Source: Hawksworthiomyces lignivorus (Eukaryota; Ascomycota; Sordariomycetes; Ophiostomatales; Ophiostomataceae). Taken from it: DNA of 64,000 nt. Where the stretch lies: contig NTMA01000008.1 in assembly GCA_002917075.1 (NCBI GenBank), forward strand, positions 682,001 through 746,000, given 5' to 3'. The position numbers were made by a program, and so were the translations under genes. This document shows, piece by piece, positions 10,495 to 23,134 of the stretch. Numbering within the stretch: the stretch's first letter is position 1; each line of letters starts with the position of its first letter. The notes beneath the pieces are model-generated. The model saw only the letters and a list, made by a program, of their open reading frames with translations, made no database searches and had not been told where the DNA came from.

Positions 10495-11430
10495 CTAGTT
10501 TGCCTTGCTTGCGACAGCAGCCTTCTTCGCGTCTGGTTTCGTAGCAGTAACTGCCACATACCGCCAGTATCCTCGGCCCCTGTACGCCTGGTAACCGGCC
10601 ACAGTGTTGATAAAGTATTTCTGCAGCCGAAATAGCGTGATGAAGAAGTACGGCACCATGGCCAGCAGCCAAAAGACGCGCAGCATGGGCCGGATATTCG
10701 GCGACAGATCTCGCACCTCGACGTCCTCGAAACCGGCCTCTTCCAACCATTCCTTGTATTGGCCCGGACGCGACCGAGTGTTTGTTGGCATCGCCGAGTA
10801 CACGTTGATCTGCCGCATGCTCGTGGCAAGGTCAGAGGGCGCGTTGCTGTGGCTTTCTTCTTCTTCGAGGACGTTGTCGTATTCGAACAGGGCAACGCGT
10901 CCGCCAGGCCGCAGGAGGCGGTGAAAGCCCTGCAGTACGGCGGTCGGGTCGGTGGCGTGCACGAACGTCTCCATCGTGTAGATGCCATCGTATGACGCTG
11001 CCGGAAGCACTTTTAGGTGGTGATAGTCCATCTTGCGTACTGTTACTTCGGATGCCCCGGGGTCCTGCCTCGCTACAGCACGGGCCAGGTTCCGCTGCGC
11101 CCGTCGGAGGTGGCTGTCCACGATGTCGATGCCCGTGATGCGCATGCCGTAGCGCGCCAGGTACAATGCGACGAGGCCAACGCCGCAGCCGGCATCGAGA
11201 AGCTGGGAACCAGATGGCAGTCGAAGCACCTCCAGCAGCTTGTCTTCCATACGCCTCAGGGCAGGCCCCATCGGCAGCGGGAAGGCATTTGGCTTGTCGT
11301 AGTATCCAAAGTGTCTTCGGTCGCCGAGCAGGAGAAGGTAACCTATACGGCTTTCTAGAGATGCATAGTAAGCCTGCAGAACGGGATTGTTGTTCACCAG
11401 AGGCGTAGCCTCATCGCTTTTGCCGGCCAT
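10495..11430 (-). CDS. SAM-dependent methyltransferase, Erg6/UbiE-like class I
   Basis: Intact 311-aa frame from ATG 11430; longer frame upstream has no ATG. Motif I is LLDAGCGVGLVALYLA at about residues 97-112, followed by an acidic GIDIVD (motif Post I), FVHATDP and LLRPGGRVALFEYD (motif III). The C-terminal third has a hydrophobic stretch (VFWLLAMVPYFFITLF) and ends with the INTVAGYQAYRGRGYWRY segment seen in fungal sterol-C24-methyltransferase-like proteins. It is shorter than Erg6 and lacks its N-terminal sterol-methyltransferase signatures, so a small-molecule or lipid methyltransferase of the Erg6-like clade is a better call. The hydrophobic segment suggests membrane association. No cluster partners are obvious. 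Confidence 0.82.
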   Translation of the reverse strand: MAGKSDEATPLVNNNPVLQAYYASLESRIGYLLLLGDRRHFGYYDKPNAFPLPMGPALRRMEDKLLEVLRLPSGSQLLDAGCGVGLVALYLARYGMRITGIDIVDSHLRRAQRNLARAVARQDPGASEVTVRKMDYHHLKVLPAASYDGIYTMETFVHATDPTAVLQGFHRLLRPGGRVALFEYDNVLEEEESHSNAPSDLATSMRQINVYSAMPTNTRSRPGQYKEWLEEAGFEDVEVRDLSPNIRPMLRVFWLLAMVPYFFITLFRLQKYFINTVAGYQAYRGRGYWRYVAVTATKPDAKKAAVASKAN

Positions 11431-13038
11431 TAAGTTCAAAGAAGCACTCCAGGCGGGACGAAATTTGGTAAGAGATTGGGTGATTCGAGGGCACACGCGA
11501 CAGCGACAACTGCAAACGTTGAATCTGAGCCAAGTAGAACCTAAATGATAAAGCAAAACTTCGCGATGAAGAAGCTACAACCGAGATGATTATCGAATAG
11601 ATGTCATTATCCAAATTCATGGAAACCTCGATAAATTTTTTGGAAGGAAATTTCTACGAGCACAGAGGCGGCCAATCTCCTGAATACACTTAGCCTAACA
11701 AATGCAAGACTTTGGAACACGTTATTAAGTGGCTTCTTGAGCTCCTTCAGCTGTTCTCAATCATGCAGGCTGGGCTTAAATTAGAAAAAACACTGTAATT
11801 TTTCGGCGCATACTCCCCATGCACATATGTATCCCCCTTGTTCAAGGAATGGCCCGCTTTACATGCACGGTTGTGAAATCAACAGTACACTGTCCAATGA
11901 AAGGGGGTACGGCCAATGTGCTTGCATGTTGCCGCTTATCCATTGTTGGGATTGTAGTCCGTAAGGAGAAAACAACACAGGTTCTAACAATTGTCTTTGT
12001 CAGATTCAGCGGGTACATCATACATATATCTCTACACTGAAAATTACCCCCTGAAAAAGGAACCGTTTTGACACCATATGACCTAAAGAAATGAATGGCA
12101 AATGCTACTCTCGGTATGCTGCTTGTCAAATATAATAGCCAAGCGAAGTCTTGTTTTTCAGAAAACCAATTTGAGTGAGAACTTTCCTGTAGATGTAGTC
12201 CAAAATCGCGCCATGTTTGTACATAGTTCTGCGTTGATTAATAGTTGCTTGCCTTGCAAAAGCACCTTGGCCGATGAGATACGGCCTTGGTTCGTCAAGA
12301 CGGGTAAGCCCGAGCCGCTGTCAGAGAGCAAAGGTAGACAATGAGTTTCTGCAGCGCAGCCGAGCTTGCCAATAACAAAGACCTCGCGTGATTCTGAGCG
12401 GCTAGTCAAACAATCCCATTGTGTGTGAACAAAGGTGTCTGCACGGGGAACCTGTCAACATAGCCCAGAGTGGAGACGCAGCCCTCCCACCCTGCAGCCG
12501 CATGTTCCCGGCCAGTCTGAGTTCGGCGTGTACACTGCTGTTCTAGGCTGTGTTTGTGGAGTGGTTGCTTCATTTCAACTTACCTAGCAGAACGGAACTC
12601 AGCAGAGCAGAAATGGAAAGGAATACTGCAAAGCAGACACGCGCAACCAGCTGGAAGGACGAACGGCCGCCTCTACTTCCCATCCCCCCCTGACAGCCAT
12701 TTTTACCACAGAGTGGTTATTCGTCGTTGGTAGCACTCGGATCAGGGCAAAACGGAATAGACGAAAATGGGTTTTCGTTTCATAGAGACAGCACCCAGAG
12801 CGACTGTAAGGGGATCCAAAGCAGGAAACACAGAGATGGAGAGCCTGACGCTCTTTGGTCGCCTGTCCTGGCTGCTTCCATACATATATGAACGATTTGT
12901 ATTGCCTTCGAGCGATGTTGAAACACGATCCTCACCATCGCCAAATGAACCTCTTCAATCTCCTCCCTAAATCCCTCTGCATATTTCGGCAGCGATAATT
13001 AGGACAGCCCTGTTCGCCGATGATAAAGCTGGTATCTA
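11431..13038. other. divergent spacer, no gene seen
   Basis: 1.6 kb between the methyltransferase and the membrane-protein gene. A 67-codon open frame at 12767 lacks a homolog-like pattern and a coding bias and is probably untranslated or 5' leader. A CATACATATATGAACG element near 12880 could be a TATA region for the downstream gene (weak). Confidence 0.45.
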
Positions 13039-14831
13039 ATGGCAAATACTACGACTGTGTTTCCCTCGACCAATACGACGGGCGACGAGAGTGTCGGATG
13101 GCATTCGTCGGGAAATGATCGTGGAACCATCAACATCCTCTGGACCTGCTGCATTACCATTTTTCTCTGCTGCTGGGTATCTACGCGTCCGAACGCTCCC
13201 GCTTTAACAGACAAGTGGTACCACCGTCTTCACGACAAGTTGAATCTCGCTGTCGTTGGCTTTCTCGGTCCAGATTTTCTCTTTGCCATCGCTGCCGGGC
13301 AGCTGTCCAGCGCACTACGCGCCACGAAGGTACAAGGCTTCACTCTCAAGATAAAATCGCTGAACAGTTTGCCCTCCACTAACAGGGACTTTGCGGTGTC
13401 ATTAGTTGTTTCGTTCCGATCCCAAACTATTGGGTGTTAGAAATTGGAGTCTACGACACTCGTTCTTTGTCGACACTGGAGGAATTCTTCTCGTCAGCCC
13501 GGACTTCAAGAATGGCTTTCCCATCGACGCGGAGCAGCTCTACTACCTCATCAAGCATGGATATCTCGATTTTCCAATGTTGACTGACCAGCAAGTGAAA
13601 GACATGGACATGGCAGATACGCTGTCTAAGTAAGAAGAGGATCTTTTGGAAGAGGTCCATAATATTTTTCTGTCTGGTCTCATCTCTCTGACTGCTTTAA
13701 CAGGCTGATCGCACTATGGCAGGTCTTCTTCTTCTCTCTCACCGAGTTTATGCGAGTGCAGAGGGGCCTGCCCATGACAACACTTGAGTTGACCACGCTT
13801 TCATTCTCATTGACAATGATAGCGACATCTCTGTGCTGGTTCTTCAAGCCGGAAATTCGCCGTCCCATAGTGCTTCACACTAAAAACGGCCGTTCACTAG
13901 AAGACATTCGACACAGGGCACGCCGCACGGTGCGTATGGACTTCATAAATATCTTTCAAACTAGCTACTGGAAACACCCCTTGCATTTTATATAGGACAA
14001 AAACTGACGAGTTGCTACTTTTTCTTGAGCCAGACACATCCAAATCTATCGGTGCGGTGGTATAGGACTCCACTTGACTTTATCTCTCGTCGCCACTTCA
14101 TGGCCGAAATTCACTGGCGGTATCTAGCGAATCTCAGCCACAAGATGCACCTTCACATCGTGTCTCGCCCCATGTCGTCGGCCGACGTCTGGAACCGTTT
14201 TCCGTCCGATCTGTGGAAGCCTATCGACATCCCACTACTTCCTCTCGGATCGGTAATCCTGCTCGGCATCAGCGTGTCGTTCGTAATCGCCTGGAACTTT
14301 TCTTTTCCGACAGACGCCGAAAAGATCCTCTGGCGCACATGCAGCGTGTGCCACTTGGTTCTCTCCGTCGCCGGAGGGCTATATTACATCTATGGTGTCT
14401 TTCAGGCGCAGCGTCAACGCAGAGAAGGAGGGGTTGGTTACGAGACAGAAGATGAGGAGGAGATCCCGCTGGCGGGAACCACTAGTGCCTCCGAGTATCG
14501 TCGGACCAGCAATGCAGATGAAGAAGCAGCCGGATCCCGGACAGTCGCCGAGATGACGGCTGTCAAGCATTTGCCGCCAACGCCGTCCCCCCCAAAGCTT
14601 GCTTCTAGTTCCTGGCGGTATTCGCCGTGGCTCACCAAATGGAGGAACATCTCCTCTGAAGGCGATCCAAGGCTCAGCATACCGCTTCGGGCACAAGCGC
14701 CGGTCATGATATCCTGCGTGATTTATGTCTTGTGCCGTATTTCTCTCTACGCGGAGGATTTTGCCGGCCTTCGACTACAACCAGCCAAAGTCTATGTGAC
14801 CGTGAACCAATTTTTACCTTTTCTGAATTAA
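13039..14831 (+). CDS. fungal multi-pass membrane protein of unknown function
   Basis: Four exons, 13039-13329, 13406-13629, 13704-13929 and 14034-14831, give 512 aa. All three introns are GT-AG (76, 74 and 104 bp) with CTAAC/CTGAC-type branch sites, and each join keeps the frame. The first helix region contains NILWTCCITIFLCCWV followed by the family's RPNAP loop; then HSFFVDTGGILL, a YYLIKHGYLDFP/TDQQVKD segment, helix VFFFSLTEFMRVQRGLP, and the CWFFKPEIRRPI motif after the next helix. A long polar insert (about residues 380-440, acidic then Pro-rich) precedes the final helix. This is a large, widespread, uncharacterised family in Pezizomycotina and Basidiomycota; no biochemical role is known to me. 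Plasma-membrane or endomembrane location is inferred. Confidence 0.83.
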
Positions 14832-16613
14832 GTCCTTTTTGTCTTTTGAACGTTGTAGTTCTTCAGTCTTAGCCATGTACTCTACATATATCCACACATA
14901 TAAATATAAGACATAGTACCTTTCGTGACACCATTCCAGTCTAAGTGAGACATCATAACGGCGGCCGAAGTGGGCACCGTCATCTGTCAAATATTTTAGC
15001 GCCCACGCGGTGCCAGCAAGAGCCTTTTGTTTTTTGCTGTGCAGTTGGACCCACAGCCGAAGTTTAAGCGCTGCCTTTTGTTTTAACCTATCAATGTGTT
15101 CTGACCAGACTGTTCTCGCTTCCGCAGTCTCAATGTGCAATCAGACTACAGCACGGCATATTTTGCTACTCCCGAGTCTCTATTCTCCTGTCGCGGCGTC
15201 GGTCTTTCCCTGGTTCTACTTCATCTTTCGTTATTGCTGCATTTCTCTCTAATCTATCTAAGGCGTGTGTTATGGTATGGGCTAGTGCGAGCGTTTTGCC
15301 CTGCGATGAGAGGCGTAACCAACAAAAATATTTTAATTAACAGAAAAACTCGGTTTGGCCAAAGCAGATAGAAGATAGGCAGGGTGCTTATCTAGAAAGA
15401 ATCAGTATGCAGCCCGCGTAATGACCAGCTTCATAAATGGATATTAAGGAGACCAGATTTGTTTCATTATTGAATAGCTAAATTTACAATCGTTGAAATC
15501 AATTCCCACTTACCAATCGTTGGTGTGTGTTCTCTTTCGGTTTTCTGGCCGTTCTACTAGGGAATGGATGCTGCTATATTTCCTCACCGATGCGGCCCTC
15601 TGATCTCTACAATTCGGATAATTTCCAGTGGTGCATAGTCATTCCCGTGCTAGTATTGCCTCTTATTTGTTACCCTATGGCGTACTGACTGCGTTGCCAT
15701 GCGATAAATAGACGTATGAGGACAAAAAAGTGTGATATTTTGTCTACGCTAACGATCAAGATAGGCTTAAATCTTTTCATGAAAACTTAAACTGATTGAA
15801 CATTGAAACGGAACGAAATGTTTACTTAATTGATAAAGAGAGCCCCGAGTGCGAGATGGGCAGGTTCTACAAATCAACCTTGCCACCGGTACCACCGCAA
15901 CCGCTCACAGCTAGAGGAAGAAGCCAGGATGGCTCTGGTGACCGGTTTGTATGGCCCCCGTTGTTTCGTAGGAGTTCTCATTCAGGTAGACAGAAGAGCC
16001 TTGTGGCTGGGCCGCCTCTGGCTGACCTCGAAATAGCACCAGCTTGTAAGTTTTGACCCAACCAAGAAGGTCCACCTGTGTTCTCTGTATTCTATGGTTA
16101 TATGTGTTTTTACCTCTCCCCTTTCACCCAAAGTTTGCCTCACTTCGTCCCTATTTATCCATCTCACAGCGCGGTAGAGGAGAGTAAAATGGCAAAGCAG
16201 AAGAGTCCCACATGCTCCTAGCCCTCACAGTTACCAGATGGAAGTCTTGTGTGCTACAGTTCAACGACTACATGTAACGGTACCTTGCAAGAGTAAGTGT
16301 TACGTTTGAAATTTATGTATTGTAACATAATTCGCGTTTCCTGTTTACAGTTCATTTTGTGTGTTTTCTTTTTTTTTGGCGTGTCAAACTACTCGTAAAC
16401 ATAAGCCTATGCAAATCTTTCAGTTGCAAGACCTTGGCAAAGCCGGATACTCTTTTTGATGGCTTGCGCTGAGACGTTAATATAGGAGGGCCTTTTTGAA
16501 GATCTGGTTGCCTACCGCGACGAAACGCGCTATTTTTATTCAAAGATAGCAAACGTCCTACTGTAGTTATTAGTCAACCGTCCAAAACAACAAGGGAATA
16601 CGACATTTGATGT
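14832..16613. other. spacer, no gene seen
   Basis: AT-rich 1.8 kb between the membrane-protein gene and the duplicated block. Only short frames without coding character are present. Confidence 0.5.
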
Positions 16614-16766
16614 GACTGGCTGACCAAGGATCCTCTCACAAAGTTGACCAACCACAGCCAAGCATTGCGATCCTGACAGGGGTAATTAACGTGTCGACTG
16701 CCACTGGGCTAGGCTAACCTGCTCTTAATGCGGCGCACTGTGTTAGCTTCAGATAACGGTGGCTGT
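16614..16766 (+). repeat. upstream copy of duplicated promoter segment (unit A)
   Basis: About 150 bases match 18932-19078 in the same orientation with many substitutions: both hold GACTGACCAAG-like, AGCCAACCAC, GCGATCCTGACAGGG and AGGCTAGGCT blocks in the same order. It lies about 430 bases before the decayed DUF3433 copy, as its partner lies before the intact gene, so promoter and gene were duplicated together. Confidence 0.8.
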
Positions 16767-17044
16767 TAGGGAGTACGGTGAATTAGGTGAGAAAGCACAG
16801 AGAATAGAGGTAGATTCTTAACAGAGGCTAGCTGAGGGATTATTCACAAGACTGAAGGTTCCAAGTTTCAATTAGGGTCCCAGGCGACTCGAGCGCTATT
16901 TATGACAGTTTCGTAGGGGGCTCGCGGCCAATGCTCGCAGTTCTCGCACTTGTCCCTTTCGTGCTTTATCACGTGCTCTTTGGCTGCTCGGCCCCGTGGT
17001 TGTCCCATAACAATTATGATAACACATTACATTAAATATCATTC

Positions 17045-17645
17045 CGAAGACTAGTTTCTACCAATGTCTACGTTGGTATAAGAGTAACGACACCTGTTAT
17101 AAAGAAGAGGAAAAAAAAAAAAAAACAATTAAAATTGTCCCCAACGGTATTACCATAGTGATCATATATCTTAACATCTAGCCGTAGTGAACGGCACTGC
17201 TATAGACCTACGTGTTAATTTTTTGTCCTTACTGTCGTCAGGATGGCATGGACGCGCATTACCTTTCAAACCAAGCTTGTAGCACCTTGGGTTCGAATGG
17301 CAAGAGGCCCTGAACTCGCCAGCCAGAACCTGCCGCTGGACTGCATTTCAGCTTTTGCGCCACTGCCTATGATAAAGTCGCTGCTCGGAGCATTGGTAGT
17401 GTGCTAGCGCTGCTACTGGACGGTAACATGTTTGGTTGTCCGCTGAAGGATGCGCGTGGGTGACAGACGAGAAAGCTGGAGGTGGGGTTTGAGGAGCAAC
17501 CCACCTTGGCTTTCTGCATGGACTGGTTCACATTGGAAGAAGAGACAAGCGATGCAAAAGAAGGGTTTACGGTTTGTAGAATGGTGCAATAAGTACCATG
17601 ATTGTAAACCAGTCATCCTACAAGACTGTGCTCAAAATTAAACGT
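17045..17645 (+). pseudogene. decayed, internally deleted copy of the DUF3433 gene
   Basis: Head-and-tail relic of the gene at 19.46-23.13 kb. Bases 17045-17384 align with 19425-19868 of the intact gene (with small gaps), for example the stretch encoding FQTKLVAPW and the following MARGP segment. At about 17385 the match jumps to 22920 onwards (SIGSVLALL...GNMFGC) and continues past the stop into the 3' flank at about 23185. About 3 kb, including the intron and both extracellular regions, is missing. Frames are broken by many substitutions and indels. Many differences are G-to-A or C-to-T in TG/CA contexts, as RIP would leave. No product is expected. Confidence 0.87.
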
Positions 17646-18931
17646 ACTGATTTGTTACTTTCAGATGGTGTAAAAACAATAGCTGTTAGATTCGATGTAC
17701 TTCGAGAAACCTAACAAAAGCATACAGCAGAGAGACGCCGCAATTTGGATTGCCACGCAGGGCAAATATTTGTACTCGTACTGTTACGGGCTGCTCACTT
17801 GACAACCGTGTGTTTTTTGCGCGTGAGAAGCAACCTGCAAAAGAGTGCCACTGAACCGCCCTCCGACTTCATTAATCCACGTGCAAGAAAGGCGCCGTTA
17901 AAATATTCATCGAAAACATTGTTCCAACACTACTCCGTTCTAAGGCTTAGCTCTCTCCATCGAAAGCGGCTAGAACAGAGCGGCCAGCTACTAAAATAGA
18001 ACTGCTAGTGGGAACAGTAACGAACCATATTCATACATTGGTTCGCATGCATCGCGTTTCAGCTTCCACTCAGCTTTAATCCACGAGTCGCTCTCGTTTC
18101 TCGTTTCATACTTGTACCTTGGCCCTCAAGGGCAGGCCCAACCATTCGATCCCATAGTTCAAATGACGCCGCCTGCACATCTGGTACATTGAAAGCCTCC
18201 TCTATGTAGTATTGATCTTTAGACGGCCGCCTCGGCTATCGGGCGCTTCCCGTTCCCGAACAGCCATAACATCCAACACATGGAAGACAAGCTGAAGTTT
18301 CTTTTGCTACTATGTCTACTACATTCTCGTCGTCGCCGTTATCGCAAAGCGTATTACCGTATTCAAAATCGTAGGCAGGAACGAGACACCGTATTGAACC
18401 AGCCAACATCGTGCAGGAATATTAGCCTTGACTACTAGCATAGCCTTACTCAACTTGCTCTTGAAAATAAATTTATTTTGCGTGATATTTGCTGTTGAAG
18501 CCCTTGGGTAGGATCTGGCCTGGTTCGCCTATTGTACGAGCAGGACTAGTACAAATCGTCCGTCACTGGTGGCTCCAGAGAACAAGGTCTCTAGATATTA
18601 TTCATATTCAAACGGTGTTAATTGACCTTTTCCAAACTTTATCCTTCCTACTCTGCGTTTAGTTCCCAGTACGTGTGTTGGATGTTTAAATTAGGCCTTT
18701 CTTACTTTATCATATCGTCGCAAAGCTTTAATTCGCTTTTAGGAAAAGATTTCATATTATTTTCAGCAGAGACATGTGCTTGGGAAGCGTTGATGTCTTG
18801 GCAGCCTTGCTCAGAAACCCTTTCCAAACACAACAAGGCACTTTTTTTTTTTTTTTTTTTTTAACAAAAGTAGTAAATACGCCGGTCAGCTGTGCTAAAC
18901 AAAAAAAAAAAAAAAACAGGTTAAGTAATAC
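17646..18931. other. spacer between duplication units
   Basis: AT-rich, with a T run (18842-18862) and an A run (18900-18916) just before unit B. No coding frame seen. The homopolymer runs at the boundary may mark the duplication breakpoint. Confidence 0.5.
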
Positions 18932-19078
18932 AACTGACTGACCAAGAATCCTTTCAAAAAGTTAGCCAACCACTGCCAAGTATCGCGATCCTGACAGGGT
19001 AGTTATCGTGTTCACTGCCGCCAGGCTAGGCTGATTTGCTTTTAATGCTACGCACCGTCCGAGATAACCGTGGCAGTG
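18932..19078 (+). repeat. downstream copy of duplicated promoter segment (unit B)
   Basis: Partner of 16614-16766, in the same orientation. It lies about 380 bases before the first in-frame ATG of the intact DUF3433 gene. The stretch between 19079 and 19459 is AT-rich leader/promoter or an unrecognised 5' exon. Confidence 0.8.
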
Positions 19079-19459
19079 ATAAAATATGATATTGTGAAGA
19101 TAGGCTTTCTAATAATTACACCCAAACGACTATACCTGGAAATTGTGAGAGATAACGAAAAGAAAAATACAAAATTGTAAAAAAGAAACATTACGAAAGA
19201 ATTTAATATTATTTTTCTGTACTCAATTAATAAATATGCGACTTTTGACTAAAGAAAAAGATAAATAAACGATTGGATAACCTATTTCTAAAAATTGGGT
19301 ATTAACTTTATATCGATACCAGACTCTCCACACGAATCTTCACCACTAAATGTGTCTCTGGATAAAGATCTCTTCACGACCGCAAACTACTCACGCGATG
19401 GTGCTACACTACACCAAAAACCACTCCGGAGACTGATTTCTACCAACGTTTCTACTAGT

Positions 19460-22400
19460 ATGGTGGCGATGACACCTGTTGTAGAGGACAAAAGAGAGAA
19501 AGAGGAGGAAGAGAAACAGTTGGACTTATCACCACCGTTATTACCATGGCGGCCATCATATCTTAGACGACGTATTCTTTTCGCCTTTGTGGTTCTTTTT
19601 GCCGTTCTCATTGTTGCCATTGAGGTCCTCTTCGGTATTTCCACCAAAAACCAGGGCCTGGCAACTAGCCGCAGTGAGCTGCACTACTTATGGACCTACG
19701 GACCAACTTTTGTCCTTACGGTCATCGCGATGGTATGGGCGCGTGTCGCCTTTCAAACTAAGCTTGTGGCACCTTGGCTTCGGATGGCAAGAGGCCCTGC
19801 ACTCGCTAGCCAGAACCTGCTACTCGACTACATTTCAGCTTTTGCGCCACTGGCTATGAAAAAGTCGTTGCGCAATGGCGACTTTCTTGTTTCTGCGTCG
19901 GTTGCCGTGACCCTTATCTTCAGCATCGTCATCGTACTATCTTCTAGCATGATTACGTTGTCACTAGTAGCAGTGACTGAAGAGCAGGTACCTCTCACAA
20001 TCCAAAGCACCTTCGCCAACAATGCAGCTCTGCTGAGCTCCGGGGGCTCCTTGCCATATTTCAACATGGCCGGCCTGGCGAGCGAGAACTTGACGATGCC
20101 GGACGGTGTTTCTGCCCAGTTTGCCTATCAGACAATCGATTCTTCCGGTCTACCTGCGGCTGCGGAGATCCGCGCTACGGTTGAAGGATTCTCCGCCGGA
20201 CTAGACTGCGAACTGGCCGCCGTCGTCAGCTTGACCACCCAGTGGCTTGGCGACGCAAATGGCGGGTACCTTCGGTGGTGGATGACGTATACGTCGCCGA
20301 GTTACGGTATGGTGAATACCTCAGGCGTTGTCGGAACTGGCACACTGGCAGCCTACTCGTCCTATGTCTCTCTCTTCGCGGCAGGTATAGACGTTGAGGA
20401 AAATTCGAGCTTTGTGGTCTTCTTCGGCTATCTAGAAATTCTCGGTCCGTGCCAGACATCGGAAAAAGACTGCGACTCCGCCATCACGAACTCGACGCAG
20501 TCGATCTGTCGGCCGACCTACAGCATCAGCAACGTTGACGTGGTAAAGAACGGCACGCAGGTCCAAAGCGTGTCGCTGTCGAACGACCCATCGCCGCGCT
20601 CACTCAGCGACGTCCAACCGTGGCAGATTGCCAATGCCTTCGACGACTCGTTTGTCACTACCAATATGCGATCGATGAACATATCCGGGCAGATCATCCT
20701 CATAGACGATGTGATCGGTCTTGCCTTTGAGTCATATACAGCTCCAAAGGAGCTCTCTTCGCTCTCGCGCGATGGTTTCCTGCAAGACTACATGACAGGC
20801 TTTTATCAACAGTACGCGGCCCTTGTGGTCCACAACGCGCTCAGACAGCCGGCATCCATTCCGCTGACCGGGTCCGCCATTATCAACGAGAACCGTCTCG
20901 TCGTCCGGCCACTGGCGGCCAATCTAATGGCCAGCTTACTTGGTATGTTTCTGTTATTTTCTTTTATCCCCCCCCAGGAATGATAGCTAACAGTTGCTCT
21001 GCATCTAACAGCTATAGCGCTGTTACTAGCTATGTATTTAGGCTTAACCGCCCCAAAGACTGGCATTCTTCCCCGAGATCCCAGCACAATTCTTGGAAAG
21101 GCAGCTCTTTCAACAGGTAGCCCTCAAGTCTGGTCGCGCTTCCGCAACCTGGGAGCAGCAGATCAAGAGACACTCCAGTCTAGAATGCAGGGGCTGGACT
21201 GCCGAACAGAAGTCTCAAAAAGCCAGCAAGACGTCGGCGGCGGGCAGTTTGAGATCCTCTGCCGACAACGCATTCATAAGCTTGTCGATGAGCCAGGAGA
21301 CGTTGTTAAGCGGGCACGTCTCATCCATCCGACGGCTCTTCGGCCTGCTTTCCGAATATTGATTCTTGTTCTTGTGGTGGGACTCATTGCCACTCTAGAG
21401 GGCCTTCTGCAGACATCACTAAAGAACGCAGGGATCGCCGATGTGAGCGATGACACGTATCTTCACTATCTATGGACAACCATTCCCTCCATCATCCTCG
21501 GCTTAGTAGGCGTTTATTTCAGTTCGGTGGACTTTGAGATTCGCTCTCTCACCCCTTATTCTGTCCTGCAGAGGCGAAAGGCATCATCTTTGCACTTGCC
21601 ATCATCCCTTCGGTCTACTGTTGGTCTCGATCTGTTAAATAAGTCCCCTGCGAAGATCCTCTTGGAGGAGCTAAGGACGCAGTCTCACGGTGCACTGTTG
21701 ACGACCCTGGCTGTGACTGTGGCGTCCTTCCTGACTGTATTTACTGGCTCTCTCTTCGAAGCAGTGTCAGTTCCTGAGGTAGTACCCGTGCAGTTAACCG
21801 CTGTCACGTCATTTAACACTGATGGAGAGTTTGGTTTCAAGAACTCGGGGCCCGTAGGAGCAGCCGCATCTCTGATTCTTCAGAGCAACCTCTCATACCC
21901 TGCATCCACGTACGAGGATCTCGTGCTACCGAGCTTTGCGTTCCCTGACGGTTTCTTAGCCGAGCTGAGAGACGGCGAGTCCGACCCCACATCCGCCTTT
22001 TCCATCACCGCAACTGTGCCTGCTCTCCGATCCAAGCTTTCGTGCAGGCTCTATGACGGTTCCGGAATCAATGCCATTTTCTCAGTTGACGGCTCCGAGA
22101 ATGACAACCCTACGTACACGCTGACACTGACTGTGGACGAAGAACCGTGTTTCTTTCCATGGTACGAATTGGTGGGCAACTTCACAAACTACTACTCCGA
22201 AGGGAATGCCATCACAGCCAGCGACAGCTACTTTACATCAAGCGGAGCGGGCGATTATCACTGCAGCACGTGGCTTTGGGTCTGGGGACGGTTTTCTTTC
22301 CAAGAAGGGGCTGGTCCGACGACGACCGCCGTCTCCGCCCTGGGCTGTAACGAGACCATTGAGGCGCTGGATGTTGCTGTTACATTCCTCGGCACCGACC

Positions 22401-23134
22401 AGGTCGTAGACCCGACGCAACCGCCCGTCCGAAACGAATCGTCGGCACGAGAGTCTTCGGCCAGCGTCGACACTCAGGGTCCACAGGATCTGTACAGCGG
22501 ATTGGCGGACGTACCGGAGGCCGAGCCCATGGTCAACAACTTCTTCGCACAGCTGACGCGGTCGCGCTACGCCATCCCCGTCTCAGCGCTGGGGGACGCG
22601 ACCAAGGCTTCTCAGGTAGCGGACGCAATCAAATTTCAGCATTCCATCATCCGCGCGCAACAGCTGTCCGAGACGTTCCGCGTACCTGCCAGCGCCAGCA
22701 ACGCGACGCTGAGCGCCAGTGAGCGCGCGGCGGCGGGCGCAGCGGACGACAAAAAGACGTACGCAGGAGCCGGAACGAGCGCCCCGGGGCGGCGCCGCGT
22801 GGTGCAGGACCCCGTGAGCACCCGTGTGCTGGAGGCTCTCCTCGGCACGGTGTTCCTGCTCAGCGTCGGCGGCTGGGCGCTTATGCCGCGAACGGCGCTG
22901 CTGCCTCGAAGTAGCGTGCAGAGTATTGGCAGCGTGCTGGCGCTGCTGGCGGGAGGCAACATGTTTGGCTGCCTGCCAAAAGAGGCGGCATGGATGGCAG
23001 ACGAGAAGTTAGAGGCGGAGTTTGGGGTGCAAGGTATCGTGGCCTTCTGGATGGGTTGGGGCGTGTTGGAACAAGGGACGAGTGATGCAGAAGAAAGATT
23101 CATGATTTGTGGAATGGTGCAGCAAGTGCCTTGA
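19460..23134 (+). CDS. DUF3433-family large membrane protein
   Basis: Two exons, 19460-20942 and 21012-23134, give 1201 aa. The 69-bp intron has GTATGT, a CTAAC branch and CAG, and joins ASLL to AIALLLAMYLGLTAP in frame. The protein is built of two related halves. Each starts with a cytosolic-side helix plus a LHYLWT motif (ELHYLWTYGPTFVL in the first, YLHYLWTTIPSIIL in the second), then another helix pair, a large extracellular region with N-glycosylation sites, and a final helix. This repeated layout is typical of DUF3433 proteins, whose function is unknown. The frame is open 55 codons upstream of the chosen ATG (to 19295) without another ATG, so an upstream exon ending near 19321 is possible. 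A decayed copy lies 2.3 kb upstream. Confidence 0.85.

Noticed and set aside
12767..12970. 67-codon plus frame before the membrane-protein gene
   Set aside because: No similarity or coding bias, and it is not joined to the next gene by usable splice sites.
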